The notes: generated by a model from the letters alone, not told the origin. A stretch of 64,000 nucleotides of DNA from Pseudomonadaceae bacterium SI-3 (GCA_004010935.1 CP026511.1:4464001-4528000), one strand, 5' to 3'. Shown: positions 26,978-36,555, counted from the stretch's first letter. Program-made: numbers and translations.

Positions 26978-28513
26978 ATGCCCGCCGCGCCCAAACCCCT
27001 GGTATTGATCATTCTCGACGGCTTCGGACACAGCGACAATCCTGAATTCAATGCAATCCACGCCGCCAACAAGCCAGTCTATGACCGCCTGCTCGCCAGC
27101 CAACCGCACGGACTGATCTCTGGCAGCGGCATGGATGTGGGTCTGCCGGACGGGCAGATGGGCAATTCCGAAGTGGGCCACATGAACCTTGGCGCGGGCC
27201 GCGTGGTGTACCAGGACTTCACGAAGGTCACCAAATCCATCCGCGACGGTGAGTTCTTCGAGAACCCCACGATCTGCACCGCCGTCGATAAGGCAGTGGG
27301 GGCAGGCAAGGCCGTCCATATCCTCGGCCTGCTGTCCGACGGAGGCGTTCATAGCCACCAGGATCATCTGGTTGCCATGGCTGAGCTGGCTGCCAAGCGC
27401 GGCGCCGAAAAAATCTACCTGCACGCCTTTCTTGATGGCCGCGACACGCCGCCGAAGAGCGCACAGCACTCCATCGAATTGATGCAAGCGACCTTCACCC
27501 GTCTGGGCAAAGGGCGCGTTGCAAGCCTGATTGGCCGCTACTTCGCCATGGATCGTGACAACCGCTGGGACCGGGTCGAGCAGGCGTACAGCCTGATCGT
27601 TGACGGCAAAGCCGACTACCACTCCGATTATGCTGTTGACGGGCTGATCGCCGCCTACGAGCGCGGCGAGAGCGACGAGTTCGTCAAGGCCACCACTATT
27701 GGCGAGCCGGTCCGTGTCGAGGACGGCGATGCCGTGGTGTTCATGAACTTCCGCGCCGACCGTGCACGTGAACTGACGCGTTGCTTCGTCGAGCCTGGCT
27801 TCAGCGAGTTCCAGCGCGCCCGGGTACCGCAACTGGCTGGCTTCGTCATGCTGACGCAATATGCCGCGAGTATCCCGGCGCCCAGCGCGTTTGCCCCGGA
27901 AGGCCTGACCAACGTGCTCGGCGAATATCTCGCCAACAACGGCAAGACCCAACTGCGCATTGCTGAGACCGAGAAGTACGCCCACGTCACTTTCTTCTTC
28001 TCCGGCGGTCGCGAGGACCCCTTTGCCGGCGAAGAGCGCATCTTGATTCCGTCTCCGCAAGTTGCCACTTACGACATGCAGCCTGAAATGAGCGCGCCCG
28101 AAGTGACTGATCGCATCGTCGAGGCCATCGAGAACCAGCGTTACGACGTGATCATCGTCAACTACGCCAACGGCGACATGGTCGGCCACACCGGCGTTTT
28201 CGAGGCCGCGGTCAAGGCCGTGGAATGCCTGGACAAGTGTGTCGGACGGATCGTTGAAGCGTTGGAAAAGGTCGGAGGCGAAGCGCTGATCACCGCCGAT
28301 CACGGCAACGTCGAGCAGATGGAGGACGTCATGACCGGCCAGGCGCACACCGCCCATACTTGCGAGCCGGTTCCCTTCATCTATGTTGGCAAGCGTAACC
28401 TGACCATTCGAGAAGGCGGCGTGCTCGCCGATGTCGCACCGACCATGCTGACGCTGCTTGGCATGCCGGTACCGGCAGAAATGACCGGCCGCTCAATTGT
28501 CGAGCTGAGCTGA
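26978..28513 (+). CDS. gpmI: GpmI, 2,3-bisphosphoglycerate-independent phosphoglycerate mutase
   Basis: Interconverts 3- and 2-phosphoglycerate through a phosphoserine intermediate with Mn2+. The 511-residue protein has [17 protein letters not shown] at the N-terminus and the nucleophile Ser64 in [16 protein letters not shown], with the C-terminal metal ligands in [12 protein letters not shown] and [10 protein letters not shown]. Start at ATG behind CAAGGAG; the 23-codon extension is rejected. Divergent from the rhodanese gene and followed by a repeat-derived hairpin. Confidence 0.97.
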   Translation: MPAAPKPLVLIILDGFGHSDNPEFNAIHAANKPVYDRLLASQPHGLISGSGMDVGLPDGQMGNSEVGHMNLGAGRVVYQDFTKVTKSIRDGEFFENPTICTAVDKAVGAGKAVHILGLLSDGGVHSHQDHLVAMAELAAKRGAEKIYLHAFLDGRDTPPKSAQHSIELMQATFTRLGKGRVASLIGRYFAMDRDNRWDRVEQAYSLIVDGKADYHSDYAVDGLIAAYERGESDEFVKATTIGEPVRVEDGDAVVFMNFRADRARELTRCFVEPGFSEFQRARVPQLAGFVMLTQYAASIPAPSAFAPEGLTNVLGEYLANNGKTQLRIAETEKYAHVTFFFSGGREDPFAGEERILIPSPQVATYDMQPEMSAPEVTDRIVEAIENQRYDVIIVNYANGDMVGHTGVFEAAVKAVECLDKCVGRIVEALEKVGGEALITADHGNVEQMEDVMTGQAHTAHTCEPVPFIYVGKRNLTIREGGVLADVAPTMLTLLGMPVPAEMTGRSIVELS

Positions 28514-28514
28514 C

Positions 28515-28545
28515 AGCTGGAAGCTGGAAGCTGGAAGCTGGAAGC
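28515..28545. repeat. Heptameric tandem repeat (agctgga) x4
   Basis: Four head-to-tail copies of a seven-base unit agctgga immediately after the gpmI stop codon. An inverted copy (gcttccagctt) lies at 28576-28586, so the array can pair with it in three registers. Confidence 0.9.
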
Positions 28546-28593
28546 CAGGCTGTTACCTCCAGCTATGGGGTTCAAGCTTCCAGCTTGGTTTTT
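28535..28593 (+). terminator. Repeat-based terminator after gpmI
   Basis: Arm aagctggaagc (last of the heptamer units, 28535-28545) pairs with gcttccagctt (28576-28586), followed by GGTTTTT. The stem ends in a five-T run, consistent with factor-independent termination of gpmI. The 30-base loop is long. Confidence 0.62.
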
Positions 28594-28636
28594 AGGCATA
28601 CTACGGCAGTCGTTGAACTCACGGTTACGCCCTCTC

Positions 28637-29896
28637 ATGCCCCGTATTCTTCTTGTATTAGCGCTTTTTTGTCTGCTTGGCCCAGCCATGGCCGACGAGC
28701 GCGCCGATGCGCGCAAGCAGATCGAAGCGGCGCGCCAGGACGTCGCGGAATTGCAGAAGCTGCTCAAGCAGATCGAACAGGAGAAATCCGCGGTCCAGAA
28801 GCAGCTGCAGACGACCGAAAGCGAGATGGGCCAGCTGGAGAAACAGGTCGACTCTTTGCAGCAGGAAATCGATCGCAGCGAAGCCGAGCTGGAACGCCTC
28901 AACGACGAGAAAGCCACGCTTGAAGGTGCGCGCCTCGAACAACAGCGCCTGATTGGCATTCAGGCGCGCGCGGCTTATCAGAGCGGCCGCCAGGAATACC
29001 TGAAGCTGCTGCTCAACCAACAGAATCCAGAAAAATTCAGCCGCACGCTGACCTACTATGACTATCTCAGCAAAGCCCGCTTCGAGCAGCTCGAAAGCTT
29101 TAACGAGACGCTACGCCAACTGGCCGGCGTAGAAGCCGGCATTCAGAAGCAGCAGGCAACACTAGCCGAACAGCAGGACGGCCTCAAACAACGCCGCGAG
29201 CAACTGGCCGAAGTCCGCAAGGAGCGTCAGGTAGCGCTGGCCAAACTTGATAAAGACTTGTCCAGCCGCGACCAGAAGCTCAAAGCACGCAAGCAGGAGC
29301 AGGCGCAGCTGGAGCGGGTGCTCAAGACCATCGAAGAAACCCTTGCTCGCCAGGCGCGTGAAGCCGAGCAGGCGCGTCAACGCGCGTTAGCCGAGGCCCG
29401 CGAGGAACAGGCACGCCAGCAACAGGCCGGCCGCACTCCATCAGCACCGGGCGGCCCAATAGTCTCAAGCGCTGGCGGGAATTTTGGCGGTCCTTTCGCC
29501 AAGGCCAAGGGCAAGTTGCCCTGGCCGGTAGACGGAAGATTGGTGGCACGCTATGGCACTCCCCGCGGTGGCGACGCTCGAACCAAGTGGGACGGCGTGC
29601 TGATCGGCGCCGACGTTGGTACCCAGGTCCGAGCCGTGCACGGGGGCCGGGTGGTATTCGCTGATTGGTTGCGTGGCGCCGGCCTGTTGGTGATCCTCGA
29701 TCACGGCAACGGCTACCTGAGCCTTTATGGGCACAACCAGAGCCTGCTGCGTGATGCAGGAGACATCGTCAAGGCGGGCGATCCGATCGCCACCGTAGGA
29801 ACCAGTGGCGGGCAAGAAGCTGCCGCACTGTATTTCGCCATTCGCCAACAGGGTCGCCCGAGCGATCCGGCACAATGGTGTCGTGCGCAGGGATAA
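28637..29896 (+). CDS. envC: EnvC, murein hydrolase activator (degenerate LytM)
   Basis: Periplasmic activator of the cell-division amidases AmiA/AmiB. The 419-residue protein has a signal peptide MPRILLVLALFCLLGPAMA, a long coiled coil (about residues 20-260) and a C-terminal LytM (M23) domain from about 295. The zinc ligands of active M23 enzymes are missing: the first motif reads KWDGVLIGA and the final HxH position reads ALYFAIR. That degeneracy is the mark of EnvC-type activators. Start at the ATG before PRILL; ribosome site is poor. An ATG at 28565 lies inside the repeat and is rejected. Confidence 0.9.
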   Translation: MPRILLVLALFCLLGPAMADERADARKQIEAARQDVAELQKLLKQIEQEKSAVQKQLQTTESEMGQLEKQVDSLQQEIDRSEAELERLNDEKATLEGARLEQQRLIGIQARAAYQSGRQEYLKLLLNQQNPEKFSRTLTYYDYLSKARFEQLESFNETLRQLAGVEAGIQKQQATLAEQQDGLKQRREQLAEVRKERQVALAKLDKDLSSRDQKLKARKQEQAQLERVLKTIEETLARQAREAEQARQRALAEAREEQARQQQAGRTPSAPGGPIVSSAGGNFGGPFAKAKGKLPWPVDGRLVARYGTPRGGDARTKWDGVLIGADVGTQVRAVHGGRVVFADWLRGAGLLVILDHGNGYLSLYGHNQSLLRDAGDIVKAGDPIATVGTSGGQEAAALYFAIRQQGRPSDPAQWCRAQG

Positions 29897-29939
29897 GCCG
29901 AGCCGGCTGTTAGCGCGCCCCTCACAACTGGAGTCAAAC

Positions 29940-31277
29940 ATGCTGCACCTGTGCCGTTTCGCCCAACCCTCCACCCTAGCCCTGACCGTCATGCTAGGGA
30001 TGTACGGTAGCGCCTGGGCGCAGCAATCGCCCGCAGAGATCGCGCCAGAACCGCTGCAGCTGAACGCCGCGACCCAAAAAGCGCCGTTGCCGCTGGAGGA
30101 GCTGAGGACCTTTGCCGAAGTGCTGGACCGGATCAAGGCCGCATACGTGGAGCCGGTCGACGACAAGACACTTCTGGAAAATGCCATCAAGGGCATGCTC
30201 AGCAACCTCGACCCCCATTCCGCCTACCTCGAACCTGATGCCTTTGCCGAACTGCAGGAGAGCACCAGCGGTGAGTTCGGCGGCCTGGGGATCGAAGTCG
30301 GGATCGAAGACGGATTCATCAAGGTGGTATCGCCGATCGACGACACCCCAGCATCCAAGGCCGGCATTGAGGCTGGCGATCTGATCGTCAAGATCGACGG
30401 CAAGCCGACCAAGGGCATGTCCATGATGGATGCGGTTGGCATGATGCGCGGCAAACCAGGCAGCGATATATCGCTGTCACTGGTGCGTGAGGGCGGCAAG
30501 CCGTTCACCGTCAAGCTCAACCGCGCGGTGATCAAGGTCAACAGCGTCAAGAGTCAGCTGCTTGAGCCCGGCTATGGCTACCTACGCGTAACCCAGTTTC
30601 AGATCAATACCGGCGAGGAAGTCGGTAAGGCCTTGGCGAGCTTGCGCAAGGAAAATGGCAAGAAGCTCAACGGACTGGTGCTCGACCTGCGCAACAACCC
30701 CGGCGGGGTGCTCCAGGCTGCAGTGGAAGTGTCCGACCATTTCTTGACTGATGGCTTGATCGTTTACACCAAGGGGCGCATCGCCAACTCCGAGCTGCGC
30801 TTCAACGCAGACGCGGCCGATGCCAGCGAAGGCGTTTCGCTGGTCGTGCTGATCAATGGTGGTAGCGCCTCGGCGTCGGAAATCGTGGCCGGGGCCTTGC
30901 AGGATCAGAAGCGTGGTGTAGTCATGGGGACCGACAGCTTTGGAAAAGGCTCGGTGCAGACGGTACTTCCACTGAACAACGATCGTGCACTTAAGCTCAC
31001 CACCGCGCTCTATTACACACCCAACGGACGCTCAATTCAGGCACAGGGAATCGAGCCGGATATCCGGGTCACCCGTGCCAAACTGACGCGGGAACAAGCT
31101 GCGGAAGGCATCCGCGAGGCCGACCTGGCCGGGCACCTCGGCAATGGCAACGGCGGCGCGGAACGTCCTACTACGGCACCGATCGTCAGTGACTCTCCAC
31201 GCCCTCAGGACGAAGACTACCAACTCGGCCAGGCACTGAATCTGCTCAAGGGGTTGAACCTCACCCGCGGCCAGTAG
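29940..31277 (+). CDS. ctpA: CtpA, C-terminal processing serine protease
   Basis: Periplasmic PDZ protease of the S41 family; in P. aeruginosa CtpA degrades cell-wall cross-link hydrolases with its lipoprotein adaptor. The 445-residue precursor has a signal peptide ending near AWA (residue 27), a PDZ domain (about residues 115-195, GLGIEVGIEDGFIKVVSPID in part) and the Ser-Lys dyad: Ser311 in GGSASASEI and Lys336 in DSFGKGSVQ. The start is the ATG behind CTGGAG. It follows envC by 43 bases and precedes the deacetylase by three, so all three form a cell-envelope operon. Confidence 0.94.
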   Translation: MLHLCRFAQPSTLALTVMLGMYGSAWAQQSPAEIAPEPLQLNAATQKAPLPLEELRTFAEVLDRIKAAYVEPVDDKTLLENAIKGMLSNLDPHSAYLEPDAFAELQESTSGEFGGLGIEVGIEDGFIKVVSPIDDTPASKAGIEAGDLIVKIDGKPTKGMSMMDAVGMMRGKPGSDISLSLVREGGKPFTVKLNRAVIKVNSVKSQLLEPGYGYLRVTQFQINTGEEVGKALASLRKENGKKLNGLVLDLRNNPGGVLQAAVEVSDHFLTDGLIVYTKGRIANSELRFNADAADASEGVSLVVLINGGSASASEIVAGALQDQKRGVVMGTDSFGKGSVQTVLPLNNDRALKLTTALYYTPNGRSIQAQGIEPDIRVTRAKLTREQAAEGIREADLAGHLGNGNGGAERPTTAPIVSDSPRPQDEDYQLGQALNLLKGLNLTRGQ

Positions 31278-31280
31278 CGG

Positions 31281-32093
31281 ATGCCTTGGGCTCTAGCTCT
31301 GTTAGTAGGGGTTTTGGTCCCGCTCTCGGCAATTGGCGGGGCTACGACTGGCGACAGTAAAACAGCCGCAGCAGATCACCTGGCAACCGTCTCGCGAATG
31401 CCGAAGCTGGTGCTGGTAATCGATGACCTTGGGCAGAACGCGGCACGGGATGCACGCGTTCTGGCCCTGCCCGGCCCAGTGGCCATGGCGATTCTGCCGG
31501 ATACCCAGAACGCCACGGACTTGGCCGAGCGGGCCAAAGCGGCAGGCAAGACCGTCATGTTGCATCTGCCCATGGCCCCCGCTGGCGGGCCTTACGCCTG
31601 GCAGCCGCAGCTGCCTTCAGCCGAGCTTGACCGTCGACTGACCAGCGCCCTGGCAAAAGTGCCCCATGCCAGCGGCGTGAACAATCACATGGGCAGCCAG
31701 ATGACCGACCGGCAGCAGCCCATGGCGTCACTCATGCGGCAGCTGCAACAGCGCCACCTGTTCTTTCTCGACAGCCGTACCAATGCGGCAACCGTTGCAG
31801 CCGCGACCGCGCAACGCATCGGCTTGGCGAGCCTGTCGCGTGACATCTTTCTCGATGACGACCCCAGCCCCGAGGCCGTTGCCATGCAGTTTCGGGCGGC
31901 CGTACAGCTGGCCCGCAAGCAAGGTTCAGTTGTGGTGATCGGTCATCCACACCCTGCCACACTTGCCCTGTTGGAGCGCGAGCTGCCGAAGCTGGCAGCG
32001 CAGGGTATCGATTGGGTGGACATCGGTCAGATGATCGCCACCCGGGGCAACCGCGCCATGGTCGCCCATGGCGCGAACGGCCTGTATCGATAA
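31281..32093 (+). CDS. Divergent polysaccharide deacetylase (DUF610) family
   Basis: A 270-residue exported protein with an N-terminal signal-like segment (ALALLVGVLVPLSAIGG). The NodB-like fold is recognised from LVLVIDDLGQNA, the central TVMLHLPMAP, and NNHMGSQMTD (metal-type residues) and the final VVVIGHPHPATLALL. Family members are periplasmic and conserved behind ctpA (E. coli yibQ); their substrate is not known. Three bases after ctpA. Convergent with the first orphan binding-protein gene. Confidence 0.88.
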   Translation: MPWALALLVGVLVPLSAIGGATTGDSKTAAADHLATVSRMPKLVLVIDDLGQNAARDARVLALPGPVAMAILPDTQNATDLAERAKAAGKTVMLHLPMAPAGGPYAWQPQLPSAELDRRLTSALAKVPHASGVNNHMGSQMTDRQQPMASLMRQLQQRHLFFLDSRTNAATVAAATAQRIGLASLSRDIFLDDDPSPEAVAMQFRAAVQLARKQGSVVVIGHPHPATLALLERELPKLAAQGIDWVDIGQMIATRGNRAMVAHGANGLYR

Positions 32094-32097
32094 GTCA

Positions 32098-32844
32098 TCA
32101 GAGATAACGGCGCATGATCGCGTCGATAGCGCCGTCGCTCTTCATCTCGTTCAGCGCTTTCTGCAACCGCGTAACGACTTCATCCGGCGTCTGCTTGTTC
32201 AGCGCAAGGAACAGCTGCGCGTCGTTAAAGCGCAAAACCGTGGTCAGTCCGCTTACGCCTTCCTGTTTGGCCAGATACGGCCCGACTGGGTCGGTTGTCG
32301 CCCATAGGTCTATCTGCCCCTTGAGCAGCTTGCTGATGTTTTCCTGGTCGCGAAGCGAATTGATCGGCTCGAAACCCTTGCTTTCCAGATGCTGGCTAAC
32401 CGCGTCGTTCTTGTAGGCACCGATTCGGTACTGCTGCGCCTGGTCGAGCGAGCTCAGCCGCATCGGGCTACCGGCCGGGGCCAGCAGTACCCAGCCGGTA
32501 CTGGCCAGCGGGCCGACCCATTTGAATAGTGGTTCACGCTCGGGTGTGTGGGTGGTGGAGAACAGCCCCTGGTCCGGGTGTTCCAGCGCCTGGTTGTAGA
32601 TGCGCTCCCAGGGGAAACGCAGCGTCAGGCTGTAGGCGATCCCGGCACGCTTGAACATCTCGCGCACGATCTCGGCGTTAATCCCGCTAATGTTGCGGTC
32701 TGCCGCGTAGTTCTTACCGTCCGCCGCCATGTTGAAAGGCGGGAAATTTTCGGTCAGCAGCACCATTTTGTAGTCATCGGGCAGTTCTGCCCTGGCCGAC
32801 GCAGCCATCAACAGCAACAGCCCGGCCACTAGAATTCGTCTCAT
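32098..32844 (-). CDS. Orphan periplasmic binding protein, paralogue 1
   Basis: A 248-residue SBP_bac_3 (polar amino acid type) protein with signal peptide MRRILVAGLLLLMAASARA. Its motifs are LTENFPPFNM near residue 32, VREMFKRAGIAYSLTLRFPW (from about 62) and LWATTDPVGPYLAKQEGVSGL (shortened) near 180. No ABC permease or ATPase is adjacent. It is about 60 percent similar by eye to the paralogues at 33168-33914 and 63041-63799. Starts behind GGGAGGGAG; the upstream 41 in-frame codons are excluded. Possible roles are ligand scavenging with a distant transporter, or feeding a sensor. Confidence 0.85.
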   Translation of the reverse strand: MRRILVAGLLLLMAASARAELPDDYKMVLLTENFPPFNMAADGKNYAADRNISGINAEIVREMFKRAGIAYSLTLRFPWERIYNQALEHPDQGLFSTTHTPEREPLFKWVGPLASTGWVLLAPAGSPMRLSSLDQAQQYRIGAYKNDAVSQHLESKGFEPINSLRDQENISKLLKGQIDLWATTDPVGPYLAKQEGVSGLTTVLRFNDAQLFLALNKQTPDEVVTRLQKALNEMKSDGAIDAIMRRYL

Positions 32845-33167
32845 CGCTCCCTCCCCGTATGCAAACATCCCAGGCGACACAGCGCTGACAACTGCCAAGC
32901 AGCGTCCATGCGTGTGTTCCACCTTTATGAGGTTTAGCAACTTGTGAACCAGGCGCCGTGTAGCCATCCCAGCAATGTGACGAGCCGCACAAGCGATCGA
33001 GCCAATTTGCTATCAGCGACGGCTACGCAGCTAAACGAAGGGCTCAGGGGACGGACAGCCCTGCCCGCTAGCTGAGGAGGTTCAGGAAAGCGCTCCGATA
33101 CAGGGCATCGCAGCGCCACAACGCTGCAAGCGGGAACGCCGGCGTGAGCTGTCGGTGGGCAAACTGA
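32845..33167. other. 323-base gap between the two orphan binding-protein genes
   Basis: Both flanking genes run leftward, so this is the leader of paralogue 1 and the trailer of paralogue 2. I see no convincing ORF, repeat or strong hairpin in it. Its size suggests paralogue 1 has its own promoter rather than simple read-through. Confidence 0.6.
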
Positions 33168-33914
33168 CTATAGATAACGGCCGCTGATGGTGTCTAACGT
33201 GCCGTCAGCGCGCATCTGCTCCAGCGCAGCCTGCAGCTTGGCTACAGTTGCATCGGGAATACCGAGGTTAAGCGCCAGGTAAAGCTCTGCGCTGTCGAAT
33301 TTGAGCACCCGCTTAAGGCCGGTCACGCCTTGCTGCTTGGCCAAATAGCGTCCAGCCGGATCGCCCGTTGCCCAGAGCTCGATCGCGCCGCTCTGCAGCT
33401 TATCCACGTTGGTTTGATCGCGCAGGACCAGCGACGGCTCCAGCCCCTGCGCCGCGAGGTGCTCGGCAATCGCATCGCCTTTGTATGCGCCGATGCGGTA
33501 CTGACTGGCCTGTTGCAGGTCGTCTACCTTGATGGTGCTGTCGGCTCGCGCAAGCAGCACCCAATCGTCCGGGCCGATTGGCCCCACCCATTTGAACAGG
33601 TCCTCACGCTCGGGCAACCGGGCAGTGACGAATACCCCATAGCCCGGCATGTCCAGGGCCATCTTATAGATGCGCTCCCAGGGGAAACGCAGTGTCAGCG
33701 TGTAATCGACGCCGGCGCGCTTGAACATTTCCCGAACGATATCGGCGGCGATACCAGTGATGTTTTCGTCGCGCGCGAAGTTCTTGCCGTCTACCGCCAT
33801 GTTATAGGGCGGAAAATTCTCGGTGAGCAGGTTGATCGGTTCCGGCGCGGACTGTGCGGCAGAAGCAATCAGCGACAAGCTGACGGCCAGCGTCAACAGC
33901 GTGTTCTTGAACAT
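33168..33914 (-). CDS. Orphan periplasmic binding protein, paralogue 2
   Basis: A 248-residue SBP_bac_3 protein with signal peptide MFKNTLLTLAVSLSLIASAAQS. It shares the motifs LLTENFPPYNMAVDGKNFA, IVREMFKRAGVDYTLTLRF, PWERIYKMAL and IELWATGDPAGRYLAKQQ with its tandem neighbour. There is no adjacent permease or ATPase. It follows hisF by 93 bases on the same strand and could belong to the tail of the histidine operon. The ligand is unknown; the family often binds amino acids or related acids. Confidence 0.85.
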   Translation of the reverse strand: MFKNTLLTLAVSLSLIASAAQSAPEPINLLTENFPPYNMAVDGKNFARDENITGIAADIVREMFKRAGVDYTLTLRFPWERIYKMALDMPGYGVFVTARLPEREDLFKWVGPIGPDDWVLLARADSTIKVDDLQQASQYRIGAYKGDAIAEHLAAQGLEPSLVLRDQTNVDKLQSGAIELWATGDPAGRYLAKQQGVTGLKRVLKFDSAELYLALNLGIPDATVAKLQAALEQMRADGTLDTISGRYL

Positions 33915-34007
33915 GGCGTAGTTCCTTGATGCGGCAGCCGCTGTATGTGGCGGCTGTGTCCTTGTGTGATTTTAACTGCAGCTCTGAGCATTCCGCGACG
34001 CGCCGGT

Positions 34008-34778
34008 TCAGCGCATTACGATGCCGCAGCTGGCCATGTACGCCTTGGCTTCCGGCACGGTGTACTCGCCGAAATGGAAGATGCTTGCGGCTAGCACCGC
34101 ATCGGCCTTGCCTTGCAGAACCCCATCCGCCAGATGCTGCAGATTGCCGACCCCACCGGAGGCGATCACCGGAATATGCACCGCTTCGCTGATGGCACGG
34201 GTGACGCCCAGGTCATAGCCGCTCTTGACGCCGTCCTGATCCATGCTGGTCAGCAGGATTTCACCGGCGCCCAGCGCTTCCATCTTCTGCGCCCAGAGCA
34301 CCGCGTCCAGCCCGGTAGGCTTGCGTCCGCCATGGGTGAAGATTTCCCAACGTGGCGTTTCGCCCGGTTTAGAAACCCGCTTGGCGTCGATGGCGACGAC
34401 GATGCACTGCGAACCGAAGCGATCGGCCGCCTCACCGACAAAATCCGGGGTGAAGACCGCTGCGGTGTTGATCGACACCTTGTCGGCGCCAGCATTGAGC
34501 AAGTTACGGATGTCCTGCACGCTGCGCACGCCGCCGCCCACCGTCAGCGGAATGAACACCTGGCTGGCCATCCGCTCCACGGTGTGCAGTGTGGTGTCGC
34601 GGTTGTCGACGCTGGCCGTGATGTCGAGAAAGGTGATCTCGTCAGCGCCCTGCTCGTCGTAGCGGCGGGCGATTTCCACCGGGTCACCGGCGTCGCGGAT
34701 GTTCTCGAACTGGACGCCCTTGACCACGCGGCCATTGTCCACGTCGAGGCAGGGAATGATGCGTTTGGCCAATGCCAT
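34008..34778 (-). CDS. hisF: HisF, imidazole glycerol phosphate synthase cyclase subunit
   Basis: Cyclase half of IGP synthase; uses ammonia from HisH to make IGP and AICAR. The 256-residue TIM barrel has catalytic Asp in [17 protein letters not shown] and a second in VVAIDAKRV, with phosphate loops [11 protein letters not shown] and [11 protein letters not shown]. Separated from hisA by about 100 bases containing palindromic repeats; still likely part of hisB-hisH-DUF2164-hisA-hisF. Confidence 0.97.
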   Translation of the reverse strand: MALAKRIIPCLDVDNGRVVKGVQFENIRDAGDPVEIARRYDEQGADEITFLDITASVDNRDTTLHTVERMASQVFIPLTVGGGVRSVQDIRNLLNAGADKVSINTAAVFTPDFVGEAADRFGSQCIVVAIDAKRVSKPGETPRWEIFTHGGRKPTGLDAVLWAQKMEALGAGEILLTSMDQDGVKSGYDLGVTRAISEAVHIPVIASGGVGNLQHLADGVLQGKADAVLAASIFHFGEYTVPEAKAYMASCGIVMR

Positions 34779-34788
34779 GGGGCTATCT

Positions 34789-34864
34789 CCGGAAGCAGCT
34801 TCTTCAAGCCGCAGGCTTCAAGCTGCAAGTAGCGGTAGGGTGGATCACGTTTCACCGATCCACC
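34789..34864. repeat. Intergenic palindromic repeats between hisF and hisA
   Basis: Two elements. The first (about 34789-34826) pairs gcagcttcttcaagcc imperfectly with ggcttcaagctgc, related to the heptameric repeats elsewhere in the window. The second is gtagggtggatc ... gatccacc: perfect eight-base arms ggtggatc (34839-34846) and gatccacc (34857-34864), of the gtagggtgga-type intergenic repeat common in pseudomonads. Confidence 0.75.
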
Positions 34865-34877
34865 ACTGATCAGCGAT

Positions 34878-35621
34878 TCACTCGTCCTTGTATTTCAGGT
34901 CGCAGAGCGCTTGGGCCTCGGCAACATCGAGCGTGCCTTCGTAGATCGCCCGACCGGTGATGGCGCCGACGATCCCGCGGGTGTTGGTGTCGAGCAGCTT
35001 CTGGATATCGCCGATGTTATGGATGCCACCGGAGGCGATTACGGGAATGCGGCTAGCGTTGGCCAGGGCCACGGTCGCCTCAACGTTGCAACCCTGCATC
35101 ATGCCGTCCTTCGCAATGTCGGTGTAGACGATAGCGGACACGCCATCGGCCTCGAAACGACGCGCCAGATCGACCGCCTGCACGCTGGAAACTTCTGCCC
35201 AGCCATCAGTGGCGACAAAGCCGTCCTTCGCATCCAGGCCGACAATCACCTTGCCCGGAAAGGCGCGGCAGGCTTCACCGACGAACTCTGGCTGCTTGAC
35301 CGCTTTGGTACCGATGATCACGTAGCTGACGCCAGCGCGAACGTAATGCTCGATGGTTTCCAGCGAGCGGATGCCACCGCCGATCTGGATCGGCAGGTTC
35401 GGGTAGCGCTTGGCGATGGCCGTGACCACCTCGCCATTGACCGGCTGGCCCTCGAAGGCGCCGTTGAGGTCGACCAGGTGCAGACGGCGGCAACCGGCCT
35501 CGACCCACTTGGCGGCCATGGCCGCCGGGTCATCGGAGAACACCGTGGCGTCGTCCATCAGCCCTTGACGCAGACGCACGCAGGCGCCGTCTTTAAGATC
35601 GATCGCGGGAATAATCAGCAT
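34878..35621 (-). CDS. hisA: HisA, phosphoribosylformimino-AICAR isomerase
   Basis: Isomerises ProFAR to PRFAR in histidine synthesis. The 247-residue TIM barrel has the catalytic Asp8 in [17 protein letters not shown] and the second acid in [13 protein letters not shown], with phosphate motifs [13 protein letters not shown] and [11 protein letters not shown]. Start placed at ATG before LIIPAID; a 19-codon extension is not conserved. Thirty-five bases after the DUF2164 gene. Confidence 0.97.
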   Translation of the reverse strand: MLIIPAIDLKDGACVRLRQGLMDDATVFSDDPAAMAAKWVEAGCRRLHLVDLNGAFEGQPVNGEVVTAIAKRYPNLPIQIGGGIRSLETIEHYVRAGVSYVIIGTKAVKQPEFVGEACRAFPGKVIVGLDAKDGFVATDGWAEVSSVQAVDLARRFEADGVSAIVYTDIAKDGMMQGCNVEATVALANASRIPVIASGGIHNIGDIQKLLDTNTRGIVGAITGRAIYEGTLDVAEAQALCDLKYKDE

Positions 35622-35656
35622 GGCTTGAACCTGTTCAAATCGGGTGTCGGTTAAGG

Positions 35657-35917
35657 TCAGCTCTTCTCGAGCGCCCACAAGTCGCTTTCGATGCTCTCGA
35701 ACCTTTCTTTCAGGTGCGTCTGCACGTCGAAAATCGCCTTGTTGTAATACAGCGGAGCAATGTCACGGGCGAAGAGATCGAGCACTTCCTGAGCCTCGAA
35801 TGAGCCGAGCTCCAGTTCGAAGCGATCCTCCAGAAAGCGTTTGATGATCTGCTGTGCAGCCTGCTCCTGGGCGGTGTCCAGCGTAAGGACCGGTGCCTTG
35901 AGCTTCGCCCGGCTCAT
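35657..35917 (-). CDS. DUF2164 family protein
   Basis: An 86-residue protein with the DUF2164 pattern: [39 protein letters not shown] and a C-terminal helix [17 protein letters not shown]. Function unknown. Its ATG overlaps the hisH stop by one base (TAATG) and it precedes hisA, so it is translationally coupled inside the his operon. Confidence 0.88.
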   Translation of the reverse strand: MSRAKLKAPVLTLDTAQEQAAQQIIKRFLEDRFELELGSFEAQEVLDLFARDIAPLYYNKAIFDVQTHLKERFESIESDLWALEKS

Positions 35918-36555
35918 TACCAGCGGCCATCCCAGGCGGCAAAATTCTGCAGCAACTGCAGGCCATGGGTGTGACTCTTTTCGGGATGGAACTGCACGGC
36001 GAAGCGCGAACCATCGGCCAGCGCCGCAGCGAAGTCCTTGCCGTAGTGGCCACGACCTACTACCTGCCGTGGGTTGCCAGCCTCGATGTAATAGCTGTGA
36101 ACGAAATAGAAGCGGCCATCGGCAGGAATGTTGTGCCAGAGTGGATGGGCAATCGCCTGTTCCATTTCGTTCCAGCCCATGTGCGGCACCTTGAGGCGCT
36201 CGCCGTCTTCCTCAAGATCCTTACCGAAGAAGCGAACCTGGCCGGGAAAAAGGCCGATGCAGTCGACGCCGCCGTTTTCCTCGCTGCGCTCCATCAGTGC
36301 CTGCATACCCACGCAGATACCGAGGAACGGCCGATCGACACTGACTTCCCGAACCAGCTCGTCGAAGCCCAGGCGGCGGATCTCTGCCATGCAATCGCGA
36401 ATTGCACCCACACCCGGAAAGACCACACGATCAGCCTCTCGGATCACCTGCGCATCGCTGGTAATCAGTACCCGCCCGGCACCGACGTGCTCGAGCGCCT
36501 TGGCGACCGAATGCAGGTTGCCCATGCCGTAATCGATGACTGCAACGGTCTGCAT
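35917..36555 (-). CDS. hisH: HisH, imidazole glycerol phosphate synthase amidotransferase subunit
   Basis: Glutaminase subunit that supplies ammonia to HisF. The 212-residue class I amidotransferase has the nucleophile Cys in [14 protein letters not shown] near residue 83 and the His-Glu pair in [13 protein letters not shown]. Start at ATG before [12 protein letters not shown]. The ATG overlaps the hisB stop by one base (TAATG), and its own stop overlaps the DUF2164 start likewise. Confidence 0.97.
   Translation of the reverse strand: MQTVAVIDYGMGNLHSVAKALEHVGAGRVLITSDAQVIREADRVVFPGVGAIRDCMAEIRRLGFDELVREVSVDRPFLGICVGMQALMERSEENGGVDCIGLFPGQVRFFGKDLEEDGERLKVPHMGWNEMEQAIAHPLWHNIPADGRFYFVHSYYIEAGNPRQVVGRGHYGKDFAAALADGSRFAVQFHPEKSHTHGLQLLQNFAAWDGRW

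Noticed and set aside
26837..28357. 506-codon open frame on the minus strand opposite gpmI
   Set aside because: It is the GC-driven shadow of the strongly conserved gpmI, has no ribosome site or family motif, and overlaps it almost completely.
28515..28593. Short repeats as a CRISPR array
   Set aside because: The units are seven bases with no spacers, and no cas genes are present.
28565..28636. Upstream ATG of envC at 28565
   Set aside because: It would place translation across the repeat/terminator and in front of the signal peptide; the ATG at 28637 gives a normal signal peptide.
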